Shown: piece by piece, positions 45,374 through 58,107 of the stretch | Numbering within the stretch: the stretch's first letter is position 1 | Layout of the letters: each line of letters opens with the position of its first letter | Notes under the pieces: generated by a model | Database searches by the model: none | Seen by the model: only the letters and a program-made list of their open reading frames with translations | What the model was told of the DNA's origin: nothing | From: CAVZCK01 sp963773735 | Lineage (GTDB): Bacteria; Pseudomonadota; Alphaproteobacteria; Rhizobiales; Rhodomicrobiaceae | DNA: 64,000 nt | Reading direction: 5' to 3' | Assembly (NCBI GenBank): GCA_963773735.1 | Contig: CAVZCK010000022.1 | Location: 1-64,000 of the forward strand | Translations under genes and position numbers: made by a program

Positions 45374-46225
45374 ATGTATAAGAAAAAGCCGTTTCGTGTT
45401 TGCCGGTGTCAAACATCCTCGCTCCGTATCATGTTGCAGCGGATCACCCCACGCCGTTTGATAACGCATATGCTGTCTGGGAAAGGAGCGATTTGCGCTC
45501 TGGCCCTGTATATCGGGGGAACATGCGCTTCGAGCGCGGCGGATATCGTGCAGCCGGATGCACCGCCGCCAGTGACGACCTATGGCACCGTGGCGTTTGC
45601 CGGAATTGACGGACGCTCGCAGAGTTACTATGGCTATGTTGGCGTGATCCACGCGCTGAATAGAGATCTCAGCACGGATGGTTTCCTGCTCAGGGCTCTT
45701 GGGATTTATAATGAGTATAATTACTCGTCCAATGCCGTCGTCGGGGGAAACGTTGATGGCCGCATGACCGCTTTTGACGTCGTGCTCGGTTATCAGAGGT
45801 ATTTCCAGGGATTCGTCGGAAGAGCCTATGTCGGGGTCGATTACGAGAGTCACGATCTCTCTCCCAACAACCCGTTTGATTATAATCGCGGCACTGGAGT
45901 CGGCGTGAAGGTGCGTGGTGAGCTGGAGACATTCTACAACTCACCCTTCTATGCCAGCCTGCTTACCAGCTATGGGTCTGCCAAGGACCGGTATTGGGCA
46001 CGCGGTCGCATCGGTCGCAGTTACCGGGGGGTCATTTTTGGCCCAGAATTTGAGCTGACCGGCAATCCGGAGTCGGATGAGCAGCGGATCGGTGCCTTTG
46101 CCACATTCCGCGATCCGGCCCTGGTGCCCTTTGAACTGTCCGTATCCGGAGGTTATTCGAACACGGACGAGAATTGGGGCGGAGGCAGCGCATACGGAAC
46201 GCTGGAAATGTCGGTTGCGTTCTAG
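45374..46225 (+). CDS. bcsS: Cellulose biosynthesis protein BcsS-like outer-membrane protein
   Basis: 283 residues. Positively charged start and a hydrophobic stretch ICALALYIGGTCASSAADIV giving a signal peptide; an internal ATG at 45470 may be the real start. The rest is beta-strand-rich: TYGTVAFAGIDGRSQSYYGY, NYSSNAVVGGNVDGRMTAFD, YVGVDYESHDLSP, ending YGTLEMSVAF with a terminal Phe typical of outer-membrane barrels. Matches the BcsS type found near cellulose genes in alphaproteobacteria, but no bcsABC gene is present here. GGAGG ribosome site 9 bp upstream. Confidence 0.75.
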   Translation: MYKKKPFRVCRCQTSSLRIMLQRITPRRLITHMLSGKGAICALALYIGGTCASSAADIVQPDAPPPVTTYGTVAFAGIDGRSQSYYGYVGVIHALNRDLSTDGFLLRALGIYNEYNYSSNAVVGGNVDGRMTAFDVVLGYQRYFQGFVGRAYVGVDYESHDLSPNNPFDYNRGTGVGVKVRGELETFYNSPFYASLLTSYGSAKDRYWARGRIGRSYRGVIFGPEFELTGNPESDEQRIGAFATFRDPALVPFELSVSGGYSNTDENWGGGSAYGTLEMSVAF

Positions 46226-46864
46226 CGGCTATATTTCGGGAGGTTGTCCATTCGGACCTGAGCGGGAACGCTGATTTCGCCAGACAGAGGCGATTCGCGG
46301 AGGACCGAACGAACGCGCGCCAGAATGCCCGCCTGTCGCCCAAGGGTGGAGCGAAGATGATGCACACGGCGGTGGCCTTGTTCACCGGCGCAGCTGCCGA
46401 GGCGTTGCGCCGGCAGCGGCGCATCGGGTCGTAGCTCGCTGCCGACCTCAGCCGCTCCTCCGGCCACGGACAGTCCTGTTCTCAAACGATTAGGTATTAA
46501 CAAAATCTCCTCACCAGGACCGGCCGCTCCGGTCTGCGGCGACGGGTGCGGGCGCACAGCCGGAGCGGTCCGCATTGACATCCAAAAGCTCGCGAGATTC
46601 GACGAGATCCGTCATCGAATGACCGTTGATGGCGGAGGACAAAACGACAGCCGAGGCCCGGATCGGAGTTCGTCCATGTCGCCGCTGGCCATCGCTTCTG
46701 CATCGCTTTGGCCAAGGTGATGCAGAAGTGAGAAAAAACACCGCGCCACCGCTTTTCTGAAAGCCGCCCGGAGTCATGCGTCAGATTTGAACATTTTATT
46801 GAACAGATTGCTGATGATTTCGGACTAGGCTTTGGAGGTCGTCCCGCTTTGGAGGCTACCCCCT
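46226..46864. other. Gene-free stretch between bcsS and the binding-protein gene
   Basis: About 640 bp where I support no gene. Open frames on both strands lack ribosome sites and family motifs. One interrupted palindrome lies at about 46519-46574 (GGACCGGCCGCTCCGG...CCGGAGCGGTCC). AT-rich bits at 46484-46500 and 46785-46815 suggest promoters, the latter for the next gene. Confidence 0.4.
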
Positions 46865-48508
46865 ATGCAATATGGCACGAAATATCGGGCGCTTGGTGCG
46901 CTTGTCGCCGTGGCATTGGTTGCCGCGCCGTCAATCTTAATGGCACAGGCGTCCAAGTCCTCCCGGCCGGCGACGCCACACCAGGCAACGCAACCCGCAG
47001 CCTCAGCCGAATCGGTCCTCCGCGTCGTGCCGAATGCGCCCCTGAATTTGCTCGATCCGATCTGGACATCGATCTACATCACGCGCAATCACGGCTATCT
47101 CATCTACGATACGCTGTTTGCGTTCGACGAAAGCGGCAAGCCGCGGCCACAGATGGTCGACAGCTGGACCGTGGCGCCGGACGGGCTGACCTGGACGTTC
47201 AAGCTGCGCGACGGTCTGAAGTGGCACGACGGCGCCGAGGTCACCGGAGAGGATTGCGTGGCCTCGCTGAAACGCTGGGCCAAGCGCAGCGGTGTGGGGC
47301 AGCAATTGTTCAGCGTTGTCAATGACATCTCCGCTCCCGATGCCAAGACCATCACCATGCACCTTAAGGCGCCCTATCCTTATGTGCTTGAAGCGCTGGC
47401 GCAGCTGTCCTCCTTCGTTCCCTTCATGATGCCCAAGCGTGTCGCGGAAACCGATCCCTACACGCCGATCCACGAATTTGTCGGCTCGGGGCCTTTCATC
47501 TTCAAGCAGGATGAATTCGTTGCCGGCCAGAAGGCCGTCTACGTCAAGAACAAGGCCTATGTGCCGCGCGCGGAGCCGCCGTCGCTGGCCGCAGGCGGCA
47601 AGGTGGCCAAGGTCGACCGCGTGGAATGGATCAGTTCTCTCAAACCCGCCGAGGCAATTGAAGCCCTGATTCGGAACCGGGTCGACTACCTGGAGGCTCC
47701 CGATCCGAGGCTCGTCTCGCGGCTGGAGAATCGGAAGGATATCGTCGTCGGCATGACCGGACCCGATCCCTTCATCGGACTCGCCGTATTCAATCATCAG
47801 ATCCCGCCCTTCGACAAGGTCGGGGTGCGACGTGCTGTGATGATGGCGATGGACCAGAACGATTATATGAAGGCGGCCCTCGGCTCGAAGAAATTCTGGA
47901 ACACCTGCTATTCGGTGTTCCCCTGCGCCTCACCGCTGGCGACCGACGTGGGCAGCGACTTCCTCAAGACCGGCAACATCGAGGCCGCGAAGAAGGCGCT
48001 GCAGGAGGCCGGCTATGACGGCACGCCGGTCGTCATTCTGGACGCCACCGATATTCCGGTGGTGGCAGCCTTTACGAAGGTGACGGTCGACAAGCTTCGC
48101 AAGATCGGCATGAAAGTCGAGGTGCGCGATACGGACTGGGCCGCCATGGCCACCAAGCGCGCGGACCGCAAAGGCTGGAACTTGTTCCACACCTTCTGGG
48201 CCGCGAGCGACCTGAGAGATCCAACTCAGATCGTCTTCTCAGGCGATCCGGTAAACGGCTGGTTCGGCTGGGCGGACGATAAGGAGATCGAGAAGCTGCG
48301 CAGCGATTTCGTCATGGCACGAAACCTGGACGAACAGAAGATGATCGCCGCCAAGGTACAAGAGCGCCTGTGGGCGATCGGCGCCGCGGCTCACCTCGGC
48401 GAGTTCTATCTGCCGGTTGCCTACCGCAAAAATGTCGAGGGCGTGATCATCTCACCAGTGCAGTTCTATTGGAATATTTCCGTGCGGAATGAGGCGTTAG
48501 CCGAATGA
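46865..48508 (+). CDS. ABC transporter substrate-binding protein (SBP_bac_5 family)
   Basis: 547 residues from ATG 46865. MQYGTKYRALGALVAVALVA is a signal peptide with ILMAQASK cleavage. Typical SBP_bac_5 pattern: YLIYDTLFAFDESGKPRPQM, LTWTFKLRDGLKWHDGAEVT, DYLEAPDPRLV, VRRAVMMAMDQNDYM and WNLFHTFWAASDLRDPTQI. The family binds peptides, nickel, opines or sugars. No permease or ATPase gene is near, so it must work with a transporter encoded elsewhere or another orphan role. Confidence 0.9.
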   Translation: MQYGTKYRALGALVAVALVAAPSILMAQASKSSRPATPHQATQPAASAESVLRVVPNAPLNLLDPIWTSIYITRNHGYLIYDTLFAFDESGKPRPQMVDSWTVAPDGLTWTFKLRDGLKWHDGAEVTGEDCVASLKRWAKRSGVGQQLFSVVNDISAPDAKTITMHLKAPYPYVLEALAQLSSFVPFMMPKRVAETDPYTPIHEFVGSGPFIFKQDEFVAGQKAVYVKNKAYVPRAEPPSLAAGGKVAKVDRVEWISSLKPAEAIEALIRNRVDYLEAPDPRLVSRLENRKDIVVGMTGPDPFIGLAVFNHQIPPFDKVGVRRAVMMAMDQNDYMKAALGSKKFWNTCYSVFPCASPLATDVGSDFLKTGNIEAAKKALQEAGYDGTPVVILDATDIPVVAAFTKVTVDKLRKIGMKVEVRDTDWAAMATKRADRKGWNLFHTFWAASDLRDPTQIVFSGDPVNGWFGWADDKEIEKLRSDFVMARNLDEQKMIAAKVQERLWAIGAAAHLGEFYLPVAYRKNVEGVIISPVQFYWNISVRNEALAE

Positions 48509-48591
48509 TTGTTGATGTCGGACGTTGAGCTTGCTCGGGACAGCAAGTCTGCACATCGATAAACTTTAACGCGATAGTCCAATCCGCTCAC

Positions 48592-48678
48592 CTAGCCAAA
48601 AAGCTGGTTCGAGGTTTCTCGATCCAGCTCCACCACCTTAGCTTGCGGGCGGCCGCTCGCCGTTTCGCTCGCGGACAT
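48592..48678 (-). CDS. Candidate 28-residue small ORF ending in an intrinsic terminator
   Basis: ATG at 48676-48678 follows GGAGGCAA; the peptide runs MSASETASGRPQAKVVELD then RETSNQLFG to TAG. A TTGACA box sits at 48710-48715. The 3' end of the frame overlaps the stem-loop at 48602-48629 and its U-run, so a full transcript would end inside the last codons. It may be a real small protein, part of a regulatory RNA, or chance. Confidence 0.3.
   Translation of the reverse strand: MSASETASGRPQAKVVELDRETSNQLFG
48602..48629 (-). terminator. Orphan intrinsic terminator facing the minus strand
   Basis: On the minus strand AGCTGGATCGAG, loop AAAC, CTCGAACCAGCT (one mismatch in a 12-bp stem), followed by TTTTTGG. 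No known minus-strand gene lies upstream, so a short unannotated transcript (small RNA or small ORF) may start in the pcm promoter region. Confidence 0.6.
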
Positions 48679-48835
48679 TTGCCTCCAGCACCCAAAATCC
48701 GGCTTTCTCTGTCAACGGACGGGCAACCGCTCATCGTAAGGGCTTGGCAAGTTTTTCCTCTTTGGCTTAATGTCCGCCTCGACCGGCGTACGGTGCGCGG
48801 ACCGCCTCGCCACAATCCGTCTTCAAGGGATCCCG

Positions 48836-49507
48836 ATGAGCGACTTCAAGGCCGAGCGAGAGACCATGATCGACTTGCAGATCCGTCCCAATGCGGTGAC
48901 GAATGTCGCTCTCTTGGCCGCAATGCTGACGATGCCGCGCGAGGCGTTCGTTCCGCCGTCGTTGCGAAACCTTGCCTATATGGATGGGAATTTGCGCGTC
49001 GAGGCGCCGCGGGATGGGGAACCGGCTCGCTATCTTCTGGCGCCGACGGTGTTTGCCAAGCTGGCGCAGCTCGCCCGAGTTAAAGAGAGCGATCGCGTCC
49101 TCGATGTCGGCCCGGCAACCGGCTATTCCACGGCGATTCTCGCCAAGCTTGCCAAAGAGGTTATTGCTGTCGAGCGGGACGCAGGGCTTGCCGCCCTGGC
49201 CAAAGACGCGCTCGCCGCGCAAGGCATCGAAAACGCCAAGCTGATCATCGGCCCGCTGGAAGACGGCGCCCCTGAGGACGCCCCTTACGATGTGATTTTC
49301 GTCAACGGGCGACTCGGGCGCATGCCGGATAGGCTTCTCGCGCAGCTTGCGGCGGGCGGGCGTCTCGTTGGCATCAAGGGACCCGATATGGCTCCAAAAG
49401 CACGGCTGTTCACCAAAATCGACTCGTCCATCCAGGAAATTGCCGCTTTTGACGCCGCGGCCCCGCAACTACCGGGTTTCGAGGCCAAGCCTATCTTCAC
49501 TTTTTAG
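48836..49507 (+). CDS. pcm: Protein-L-isoaspartate O-methyltransferase family protein
   Basis: 223 residues from ATG 48836 (MSDFKAERETMIDLQIRPNA), the usual alphaproteobacterial start; the open frame upstream is not needed. VLDVGPATGYSTAILAKLA is SAM motif I (GPATG in place of the common GTGSG), and LGRMPDRLLAQLAAGGRLV the later motif. The family repairs isoaspartyl residues, though the short alphaproteobacterial group next to tolC may have other targets. Neighbour order pcm-tolC-DUF2497-valS is conserved in Hyphomicrobiales. Confidence 0.9.
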   Translation: MSDFKAERETMIDLQIRPNAVTNVALLAAMLTMPREAFVPPSLRNLAYMDGNLRVEAPRDGEPARYLLAPTVFAKLAQLARVKESDRVLDVGPATGYSTAILAKLAKEVIAVERDAGLAALAKDALAAQGIENAKLIIGPLEDGAPEDAPYDVIFVNGRLGRMPDRLLAQLAAGGRLVGIKGPDMAPKARLFTKIDSSIQEIAAFDAAAPQLPGFEAKPIFTF

Positions 49508-49696
49508 CACCTCTTGCGCACGCAACAGCGGCAAATTGGCAACGTCGGTCCAAAAACCTGGCAGCCAGCAGCGTGATTGTGGGCTTTCGTCTTTCCGACG
49601 ACAGGCGCGGGCGTTATGTGTTCAGTGAGTCGGGGCGGGCGAAGATTTGGGGTGCCCCCTCTAGCATCTAAAGTGCTTAGAAGGGATAAACCAGGG

Positions 49697-51211
49697 ATGC
49701 GATGCAGACCTGTAAATGTGGTTTCGGCGAACCGCATGTCGGTTAGGTGCTGGGCGGCGGTGATTCTTGTCTCCGTCGCGGCGATGGCGGCGGGTACGGG
49801 CGGTGCCGTGCGCGCGGAAAGCCTGCAGGAGGCGCTGGCTTCAGCCTACCTCTTCAATCCGACGCTCAAGGCCGCGCGGGCAGGACTCCGGGCAACCGAC
49901 GAAGAAGTGCCACGCGCCAGGTCCGGATTTCGGCCGACCATCACTAGCCAAGCCGTCCACAGCTATCAGGATATTCAGACCAGCGGTGGAGGCGGTGGAG
50001 GCGACACTTATCCGCGAAGCTATTCGGTTACGCTTAACCAGCCGATTTTTCAGGGGTTTCGCACGATCAACGCCGTAAAGGGCGCAGAGGCTCTCGTAGA
50101 AGCCGGACGTGAGGACCTTCGCGCGTCAGAGCAGCAGGTTTTGCTGAGCGCCGTCACCTTTTACGTCAATGTCGTCCGCGACGTGGCGATCCTCGGTTTG
50201 CAAGAGAACAATTTGCGTGTCCTCAACGAACAGCTCCGCGCCGCTCTTGACCGCTTCAATGTCGGCGAAGTGACGAAAACCGACGTGGCGCAAGCCCGTG
50301 CGAGCGTCAGCGGTGCGTCGTCCGCCATCAGCCAGGCTAAGGCAAATCTGCAGGCAAGCCGCGCAAATTATGCGCAGCTCATTGGCAATCCTCCAGGAAC
50401 GCTCCATGATCCTGGACCATTCCGTAGGCAGCCGAAGACGCTCGATGAGTTGCTTCAAATTGGCGAGGGTGAAAACCCGAATATTCTTGCTGGAATCTTT
50501 CGGGAGCGCGCCGAAGACCATGTCGTCAAACAGACTGAAGGTGAGCTGCTGCCTTCCGTGAATTTGCAGGCCAGCTATTCGCGCAATTTTGACAGTCAGG
50601 GCACTGTCGGAAATAACCACCAGGATGTAACGACCGTGACCGGTGTCGTCACCGTTCCGATCTATCAGGCCGGTGAAGTGTCCGCCCGTATCCGCCAGAA
50701 TATCGAAACACGCTCGCAACTCCGTCACCAGATCGACGAGGCGCGCGAGGCCACCCGGGCCAACGTTATTTCAGCTTGGGGCGTGTTCGTCTCCGCCAAG
50801 GCGCAGATCACCTCCAATCAGGCGCAGGTTGATGCCAACACGGTGGCGCTCACCGGCGTCAAGGAGGAGGAAAAAGTTGGTCAACGCACGGTGCTCGACG
50901 TGCTGAACGCCGAGCAGACACTGTTGAACTCGCAGGTTGCGCTCGTAACGTCCCATCGCGACCTCGTCGTCGCGTCCTACGCTCTTCTAGCCGCAATCGG
51001 CCGTTTGTCTGCTGGGGCAATCGGCCTTGGCGTCGAGCAATATGATCCGACGCAGCACTACCGCGATGTGAAGAATCAGTGGATCGGCTGGAGCACGTCC
51101 GTTGAAGAGAGCGAAGCGGAGCCGGTCGTTGCCCCGGTCACAGCGCCTGGCAGGAAGCCCGATCAGCCGCGTGGCGACGGACCTGCCTATATCGATGGCT
51201 GGCCGTGGTAA
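49697..51211 (+). CDS. tolC: TolC-type outer-membrane efflux channel
   Basis: 504 residues from ATG 49697; an in-frame ATG further upstream adds an implausible leader. Signal peptide around CWAAVILVSVAAMAAGTG with VRAESLQEAL cleavage. Two OEP repeats: LQEALASAYLFNPTLKAARA, SYSVTLNQPIFQGFRTINAV, and VTVPIYQAGEVSARIRQNIE, VSAWGVF-type and LLNSQVALVTSHRDLVVASY. The C-terminal tail is Pro/Asp-rich. Outer end of tripartite type I secretion or drug efflux; partners are encoded elsewhere. Confidence 0.93.
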   Translation: MRCRPVNVVSANRMSVRCWAAVILVSVAAMAAGTGGAVRAESLQEALASAYLFNPTLKAARAGLRATDEEVPRARSGFRPTITSQAVHSYQDIQTSGGGGGGDTYPRSYSVTLNQPIFQGFRTINAVKGAEALVEAGREDLRASEQQVLLSAVTFYVNVVRDVAILGLQENNLRVLNEQLRAALDRFNVGEVTKTDVAQARASVSGASSAISQAKANLQASRANYAQLIGNPPGTLHDPGPFRRQPKTLDELLQIGEGENPNILAGIFRERAEDHVVKQTEGELLPSVNLQASYSRNFDSQGTVGNNHQDVTTVTGVVTVPIYQAGEVSARIRQNIETRSQLRHQIDEAREATRANVISAWGVFVSAKAQITSNQAQVDANTVALTGVKEEEKVGQRTVLDVLNAEQTLLNSQVALVTSHRDLVVASYALLAAIGRLSAGAIGLGVEQYDPTQHYRDVKNQWIGWSTSVEESEAEPVVAPVTAPGRKPDQPRGDGPAYIDGWPW

Positions 51212-51389
51212 TATTACACCTCAGCAGTTGAGTGTGGCGGCCGAGTCGCTCATAATAGCGACGGCGGGGCGTGTTTGGTATCCGGCCACCCGCGTATAGC
51301 CCCAACGTTTCAGTCCATCGCGCGGCGGTAGATCGATCCCCGGCAGGCTCCGGGCACAGTGTGCCGTCTTCAGCGCGGCGGAGGATTTG

Positions 51390-53096
51390 ATGCGAAAGCC
51401 AGAACAGAGCCCCGAGCCCTCGATCGAGGAGATCTTGGCGTCGATCCGGCAGATCATTGCCGACGACTCGGCCCCCGCCAATGCTTCCGCGCCCGCGCCG
51501 GTGAGATCGCGAGGTGTCTCTGCTTCCCAGCGGCGTTTCACCAGCGCCGCCGAGGACGATGATTGGGCGGTTGGAACGCACGACCCCTATGCGGAACCGG
51601 ACGAGCCGTCGGAGCTTGGCGGGGAGGACGAGATCCTGGAACTCACCGAAGATTTTATGGTCGAGGAGCGCGCCGGCCGGAATCAAGCGGATCCTGCGCC
51701 TGAAGCGGATCGGACGATTGGAGCTTCGGCGCAGAGCTTTTCAGCCGATGAGAGCGATGTCGCAACTGCTGCGCTAGCCGGCCAGCGCCATGGCCTCGAA
51801 AGCGTTTTCTCCAGCGTCGCCGCCGAGGTCGAGCGCCTTTCCTCGGCAAATCAGGCGGGCGCCGAGGCCGAAACTGCGTCTTCGGACAAGCATTGGGCCG
51901 GAGCTACGGCCGCATCACCATCCAGCGTGCCGCCGATGGCTCCGCCTTCCTTTAGCTCCGGCGAGCCGCCCGGCGCCGGTCCACAATCGGCAGAAGCGGC
52001 TTCCAGACCGATGGCGCGCAGTCCCCGCCCTGCACCGAAACCCGCGGCATCGCGTCCGGTCTGGTCAGCGCGACATCTCGAAAACGAAGGCACGCGACAG
52101 GGCACGACGCGACCCGCTGCGGCCCGTTCCGGCATCCAGCCCGAGCCAGCCGCTCGCCCCAAGGGAATTGCCGAGCGCGATAGCTGGGCTGAAGGCATTC
52201 AAATGCCGGTTCCGGAGACCGGGCCCGCGGCTCCGCCGTTCTCGCGCGACATGGACGAGGAGAGCGACGCCACCCCGCCCCTGAGCGGAAGCGGAGAGGT
52301 GCGGGCCGGGATCGAGCAGGAGAAAACCTTCGTCGGCGAAATGCTTACCCGCGTTTTCGGAGGCGCGTCGAAGCGTGCCGAACAGGCAGCTCCCTCTGAG
52401 ACGACCGGACCGAAGACGAAGGCCGAGACCCTCGCCGAGGCGACGGTGTCCGACTTTGCCTCGGAGATGCTGCGTGCCCCGGCGGTCGCGGACGCGCTCC
52501 GCGCCGATAAGCCGTTCATGGAGGTGATCTCCGATACGCTGGAGACCGCCCTTGCCAAAGCCAGTTCGCTTGGCGAAGACCTTGGCGCGGAGCAGCAGAT
52601 CGAAGCGCAGACCGCGCCTAATGACGAGTTGCCGGAAGCCTTGCTGCCGCCGGATACCGAAGCCGAGGCCTTCGCGGCTCCACGCGGCCGGGCTGATGCA
52701 ATGCCGGTGACCGGAGAGGCCACGGCGGAAAAGGCCGCTCGCGCAAATCTCGAGAGGGAGAGTGCGAGGCTTTTCGGCGAACCCGATGAAGTGCCGGCGC
52801 CCCAGGCATTTTTCCCGACGTCGGGCACCAAGCCGACCGCCAAGACAGCACCACCGCAAACGGCTGCACCGAAGCCCGCCATTTCCGGGACGGCGGCGCC
52901 GCAAGCCGCGGCCCAGGCGCCGCTTGCCATCGCGGCCGAGCTTCCCGGCCTGGAAGACGCGATCAAGGAGCTGATCAAGCCGCTGATCGTTCAGTGGCTC
53001 AACGAGAATTTGCCGCGCATCGTCGAAAAGGCCGTCCGCGAAGAAATCGCCGAGCAGGCTCTCCTATCCCCGCAGCGGGGCGGTGTAAGACGCTGA
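51390..53096 (+). CDS. DUF2497 / PopZ-like polar organising protein, very long linker
   Basis: 568 residues. N-terminal EQSPEPSIEEILASIRQIIA is the conserved PopZ/DUF2497 helix, and the C-terminal LPGLEDAIKELIKPLIVQ with NLPRIVEKAVREEIAEQ the assembly domain. The approximately 500 residues between are acidic, Pro/Ala/Ser-rich and probably disordered. Caulobacter PopZ has only 177 residues, so the linker is greatly expanded. ATG at 51390 with GGAGG upstream (TTG at 51387 also possible). Between tolC and valS as in other Hyphomicrobiales. Confidence 0.85.
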   Translation: MRKPEQSPEPSIEEILASIRQIIADDSAPANASAPAPVRSRGVSASQRRFTSAAEDDDWAVGTHDPYAEPDEPSELGGEDEILELTEDFMVEERAGRNQADPAPEADRTIGASAQSFSADESDVATAALAGQRHGLESVFSSVAAEVERLSSANQAGAEAETASSDKHWAGATAASPSSVPPMAPPSFSSGEPPGAGPQSAEAASRPMARSPRPAPKPAASRPVWSARHLENEGTRQGTTRPAAARSGIQPEPAARPKGIAERDSWAEGIQMPVPETGPAAPPFSRDMDEESDATPPLSGSGEVRAGIEQEKTFVGEMLTRVFGGASKRAEQAAPSETTGPKTKAETLAEATVSDFASEMLRAPAVADALRADKPFMEVISDTLETALAKASSLGEDLGAEQQIEAQTAPNDELPEALLPPDTEAEAFAAPRGRADAMPVTGEATAEKAARANLERESARLFGEPDEVPAPQAFFPTSGTKPTAKTAPPQTAAPKPAISGTAAPQAAAQAPLAIAAELPGLEDAIKELIKPLIVQWLNENLPRIVEKAVREEIAEQALLSPQRGGVRR

Positions 53097-53212
53097 ATCC
53101 TGCGTCTTTGCGCGCCGGGGCCCACCCGCAGCTGGCGCGGGTTGACGGCGCTGACGGCTGACGCTTAAGTGCTCGCCAGCGGTTCATTCTCCAAACATTC
53201 CTGACCGAAATC

Positions 53213-56056
<2,844 letters not shown>

Positions 56057-56381
56057 GTGGCAAAATAGTCACATTTAATCAATAATTCGATGGCCCGTCT
56101 CGCGCATTGCGCCTAGGCTCATCATCGGTTCGCAGGCTTTGACCGCCACTGTGACCATATTACAACTTACTGCGGCATTCTTGCCTCTTTTGCGCCATAA
56201 AACTTTTTGACCATCGCAATTGGTTGACAGCGTCCACTGCCAGCGTGCAGGCGGCGTGTTAAGTTAAAGAAAATTTGAACGGTTTGGTTGCATTATTGAA
56301 TTTATCCTGGACCAAAAGTGCAAAGCGGCTCCTCGTTTTTCGTACCGATCAGATCACGAGCCGCGCGTATCAGAGATAAAG
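56057..56381. other. valS-ilvD intergenic region
   Basis: 325 bp, AT-rich for this genome, no gene seen. TTGACA at 56224-56229 is a possible -35. GCGGCTC and GAGCCGC (56324-56364) can pair across a 27-base loop just before ilvD; whether this is an attenuator is unknown, and no leader peptide rich in Ile, Leu or Val is visible. Confidence 0.4.
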
Positions 56382-58107
56382 ATGGACGCAAAGGCATTCG
56401 ATAAAGCACGGCTTCCAAGCCGGCATGTGACGCAGGGTCCGGAGCGCGCACCCCATCGGTCTTATTATTATGCGATGGGGCTGACCGAGGAGCAGATCAA
56501 TCAGCCGTTTGTCGGCGTGGTTTCCTGCTGGAATGAAGCCGCGCCCTGTAATATTTCGCTGATGCGCCAGGCGCAGACGGTCAAGAGGGGCGTCGCCGAG
56601 GCGAACGGAACACCGCGCGAATTCTGCACGATTACGGTGACGGACGGCATCGCCATGGGTCACCAGGGCATGAAGTCGTCTCTCGTTTCGCGCGAGGTGA
56701 TCGCCGACTCGATCGAGGTGACCATGCGCGGCCATTGCTACGATGCGATGGTCGGCATTGCGGGATGCGACAAGTCCCTGCCGGGCATGATGATGGCCAT
56801 GGTCCGCCTGAACGTGCCCAGCGTCTTCATGTATGGCGGCTCAATTCTTCCGGGCAAATTCAAGGGCCATGACGTCACGGTGGGCGACGTCTTCGAGGCG
56901 GTCGGCCAGCACTCGGCCGGCAAGATGTCCGACGAGGATCTCCACGAGCTGGAATGCGTTGCCTGCCCAAGCGCGGGGTCTTGCGGCGGCCAGTTCACCG
57001 CCAACACCATGGCCTGCGTGTCGGAAGCCATCGGCCTTGGCGCTGCCAGGGTCGGCGGGCGCGCCGGCGCCATATGAGAGCCGGGATAAATATGCCCATG
57101 ACAGCGGCCGGCACGTTATGAGCCTGCTTGCCCAGAATATCCGGCCACGCGACATCGTCACCCGGAAGGCTCTCGAGAACGCCGCGACGGTCGTCGCCGC
57201 TTCGGGCGGTTCGACCAATGGCGCACTGCACCTTCCGGCGATCGCGCATGAGGCGGGGATCGATTTCGATCTGTTCGACGTCGCCGAAATCTTCAAAAGA
57301 ACGCCTTACATCGCGGACCTGAAGCCCAGCGGGCGCTACGTCGCCAAGGATATGTACGAGGCCGGCGGCATGCCGGTGCTGCTCAAGGTGCTGCTCGACG
57401 GCGGCTTCATCCATGGCGACTGCCTGACCGTCACGGGCCAGACCATGGCCGACAACCTCAAGGACGTCGTCTTCCCGGAAGAGCAGGACGTCATCCGTCC
57501 ACTGAGCAGGCCGCTGTCCCAGACTGGGGGTGTCGCTGGCCTTCGCGGGACTCTGGCGCCCGAAGGAGCCATCGTCAAAGTCGCCGGCATGAAGAAGCTG
57601 ACCTTCCGCGGCCCGGCGCGATGCTTCGATTGTGAGGAAGACGCATTCCGGGCTGTCGAGGAGCGCAAATATCAGGACGGCGATGTGATCGTCATCCGCT
57701 ATGAGGGGCCGAGGGGAGGTCCCGGGATGCGCGAGATGCTCTCGACCACGGCCGCGCTATATGGCCAGGGCGCCGGCGACAAGGTTGCTCTGATCACGGA
57801 CGGCCGCTTCTCTGGCGCTACCCGCGGCTTCTGCATCGGCCATGTCGGTCCGGAAGCGGCGGTCGGCGGCCCGATCGGCCTCGTTCGCGATGGCGACATC
57901 ATCTCGATGGACGCCGAGGCGGGGCGGCTCGATCTGGAAGTGTCACCAGACGAGCTCGCAAATCGCAAAGCGGCCTGGTTGCCGCCACAAAATCAATATC
58001 AGAGTGGGGTACTTTGGAAATACGCGCAGGAAGTTGGGCCGGCGCGGATGGGTGCGGTTACGCATCCCGGGGCAAAAAAAGAAACTGTTTGTTATGCGGA
58101 TCAGTAG
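56382..58107 (+). CDS. ilvD: Dihydroxy-acid dehydratase (frameshifted)
   Basis: MDAKAFDKARLPSRHVTQGP; Cys ligands of the Fe-S cluster in SCWNEAAPCNISL, AGCDKSLPGMMMAM and PSAGSCGGQFTANTMACVSE. One extra base near 57040 shifts the frame, which continues GSAGAPAPYESRDKYAHDSG through TDGRFSGATRGFCIGHVGPE to HPGAKKETVCYADQ. About 575 residues, the family norm. Catalyses the third step of isoleucine and valine synthesis. Its stop overlaps the start of the ExoR-like gene. Confidence 0.93.
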
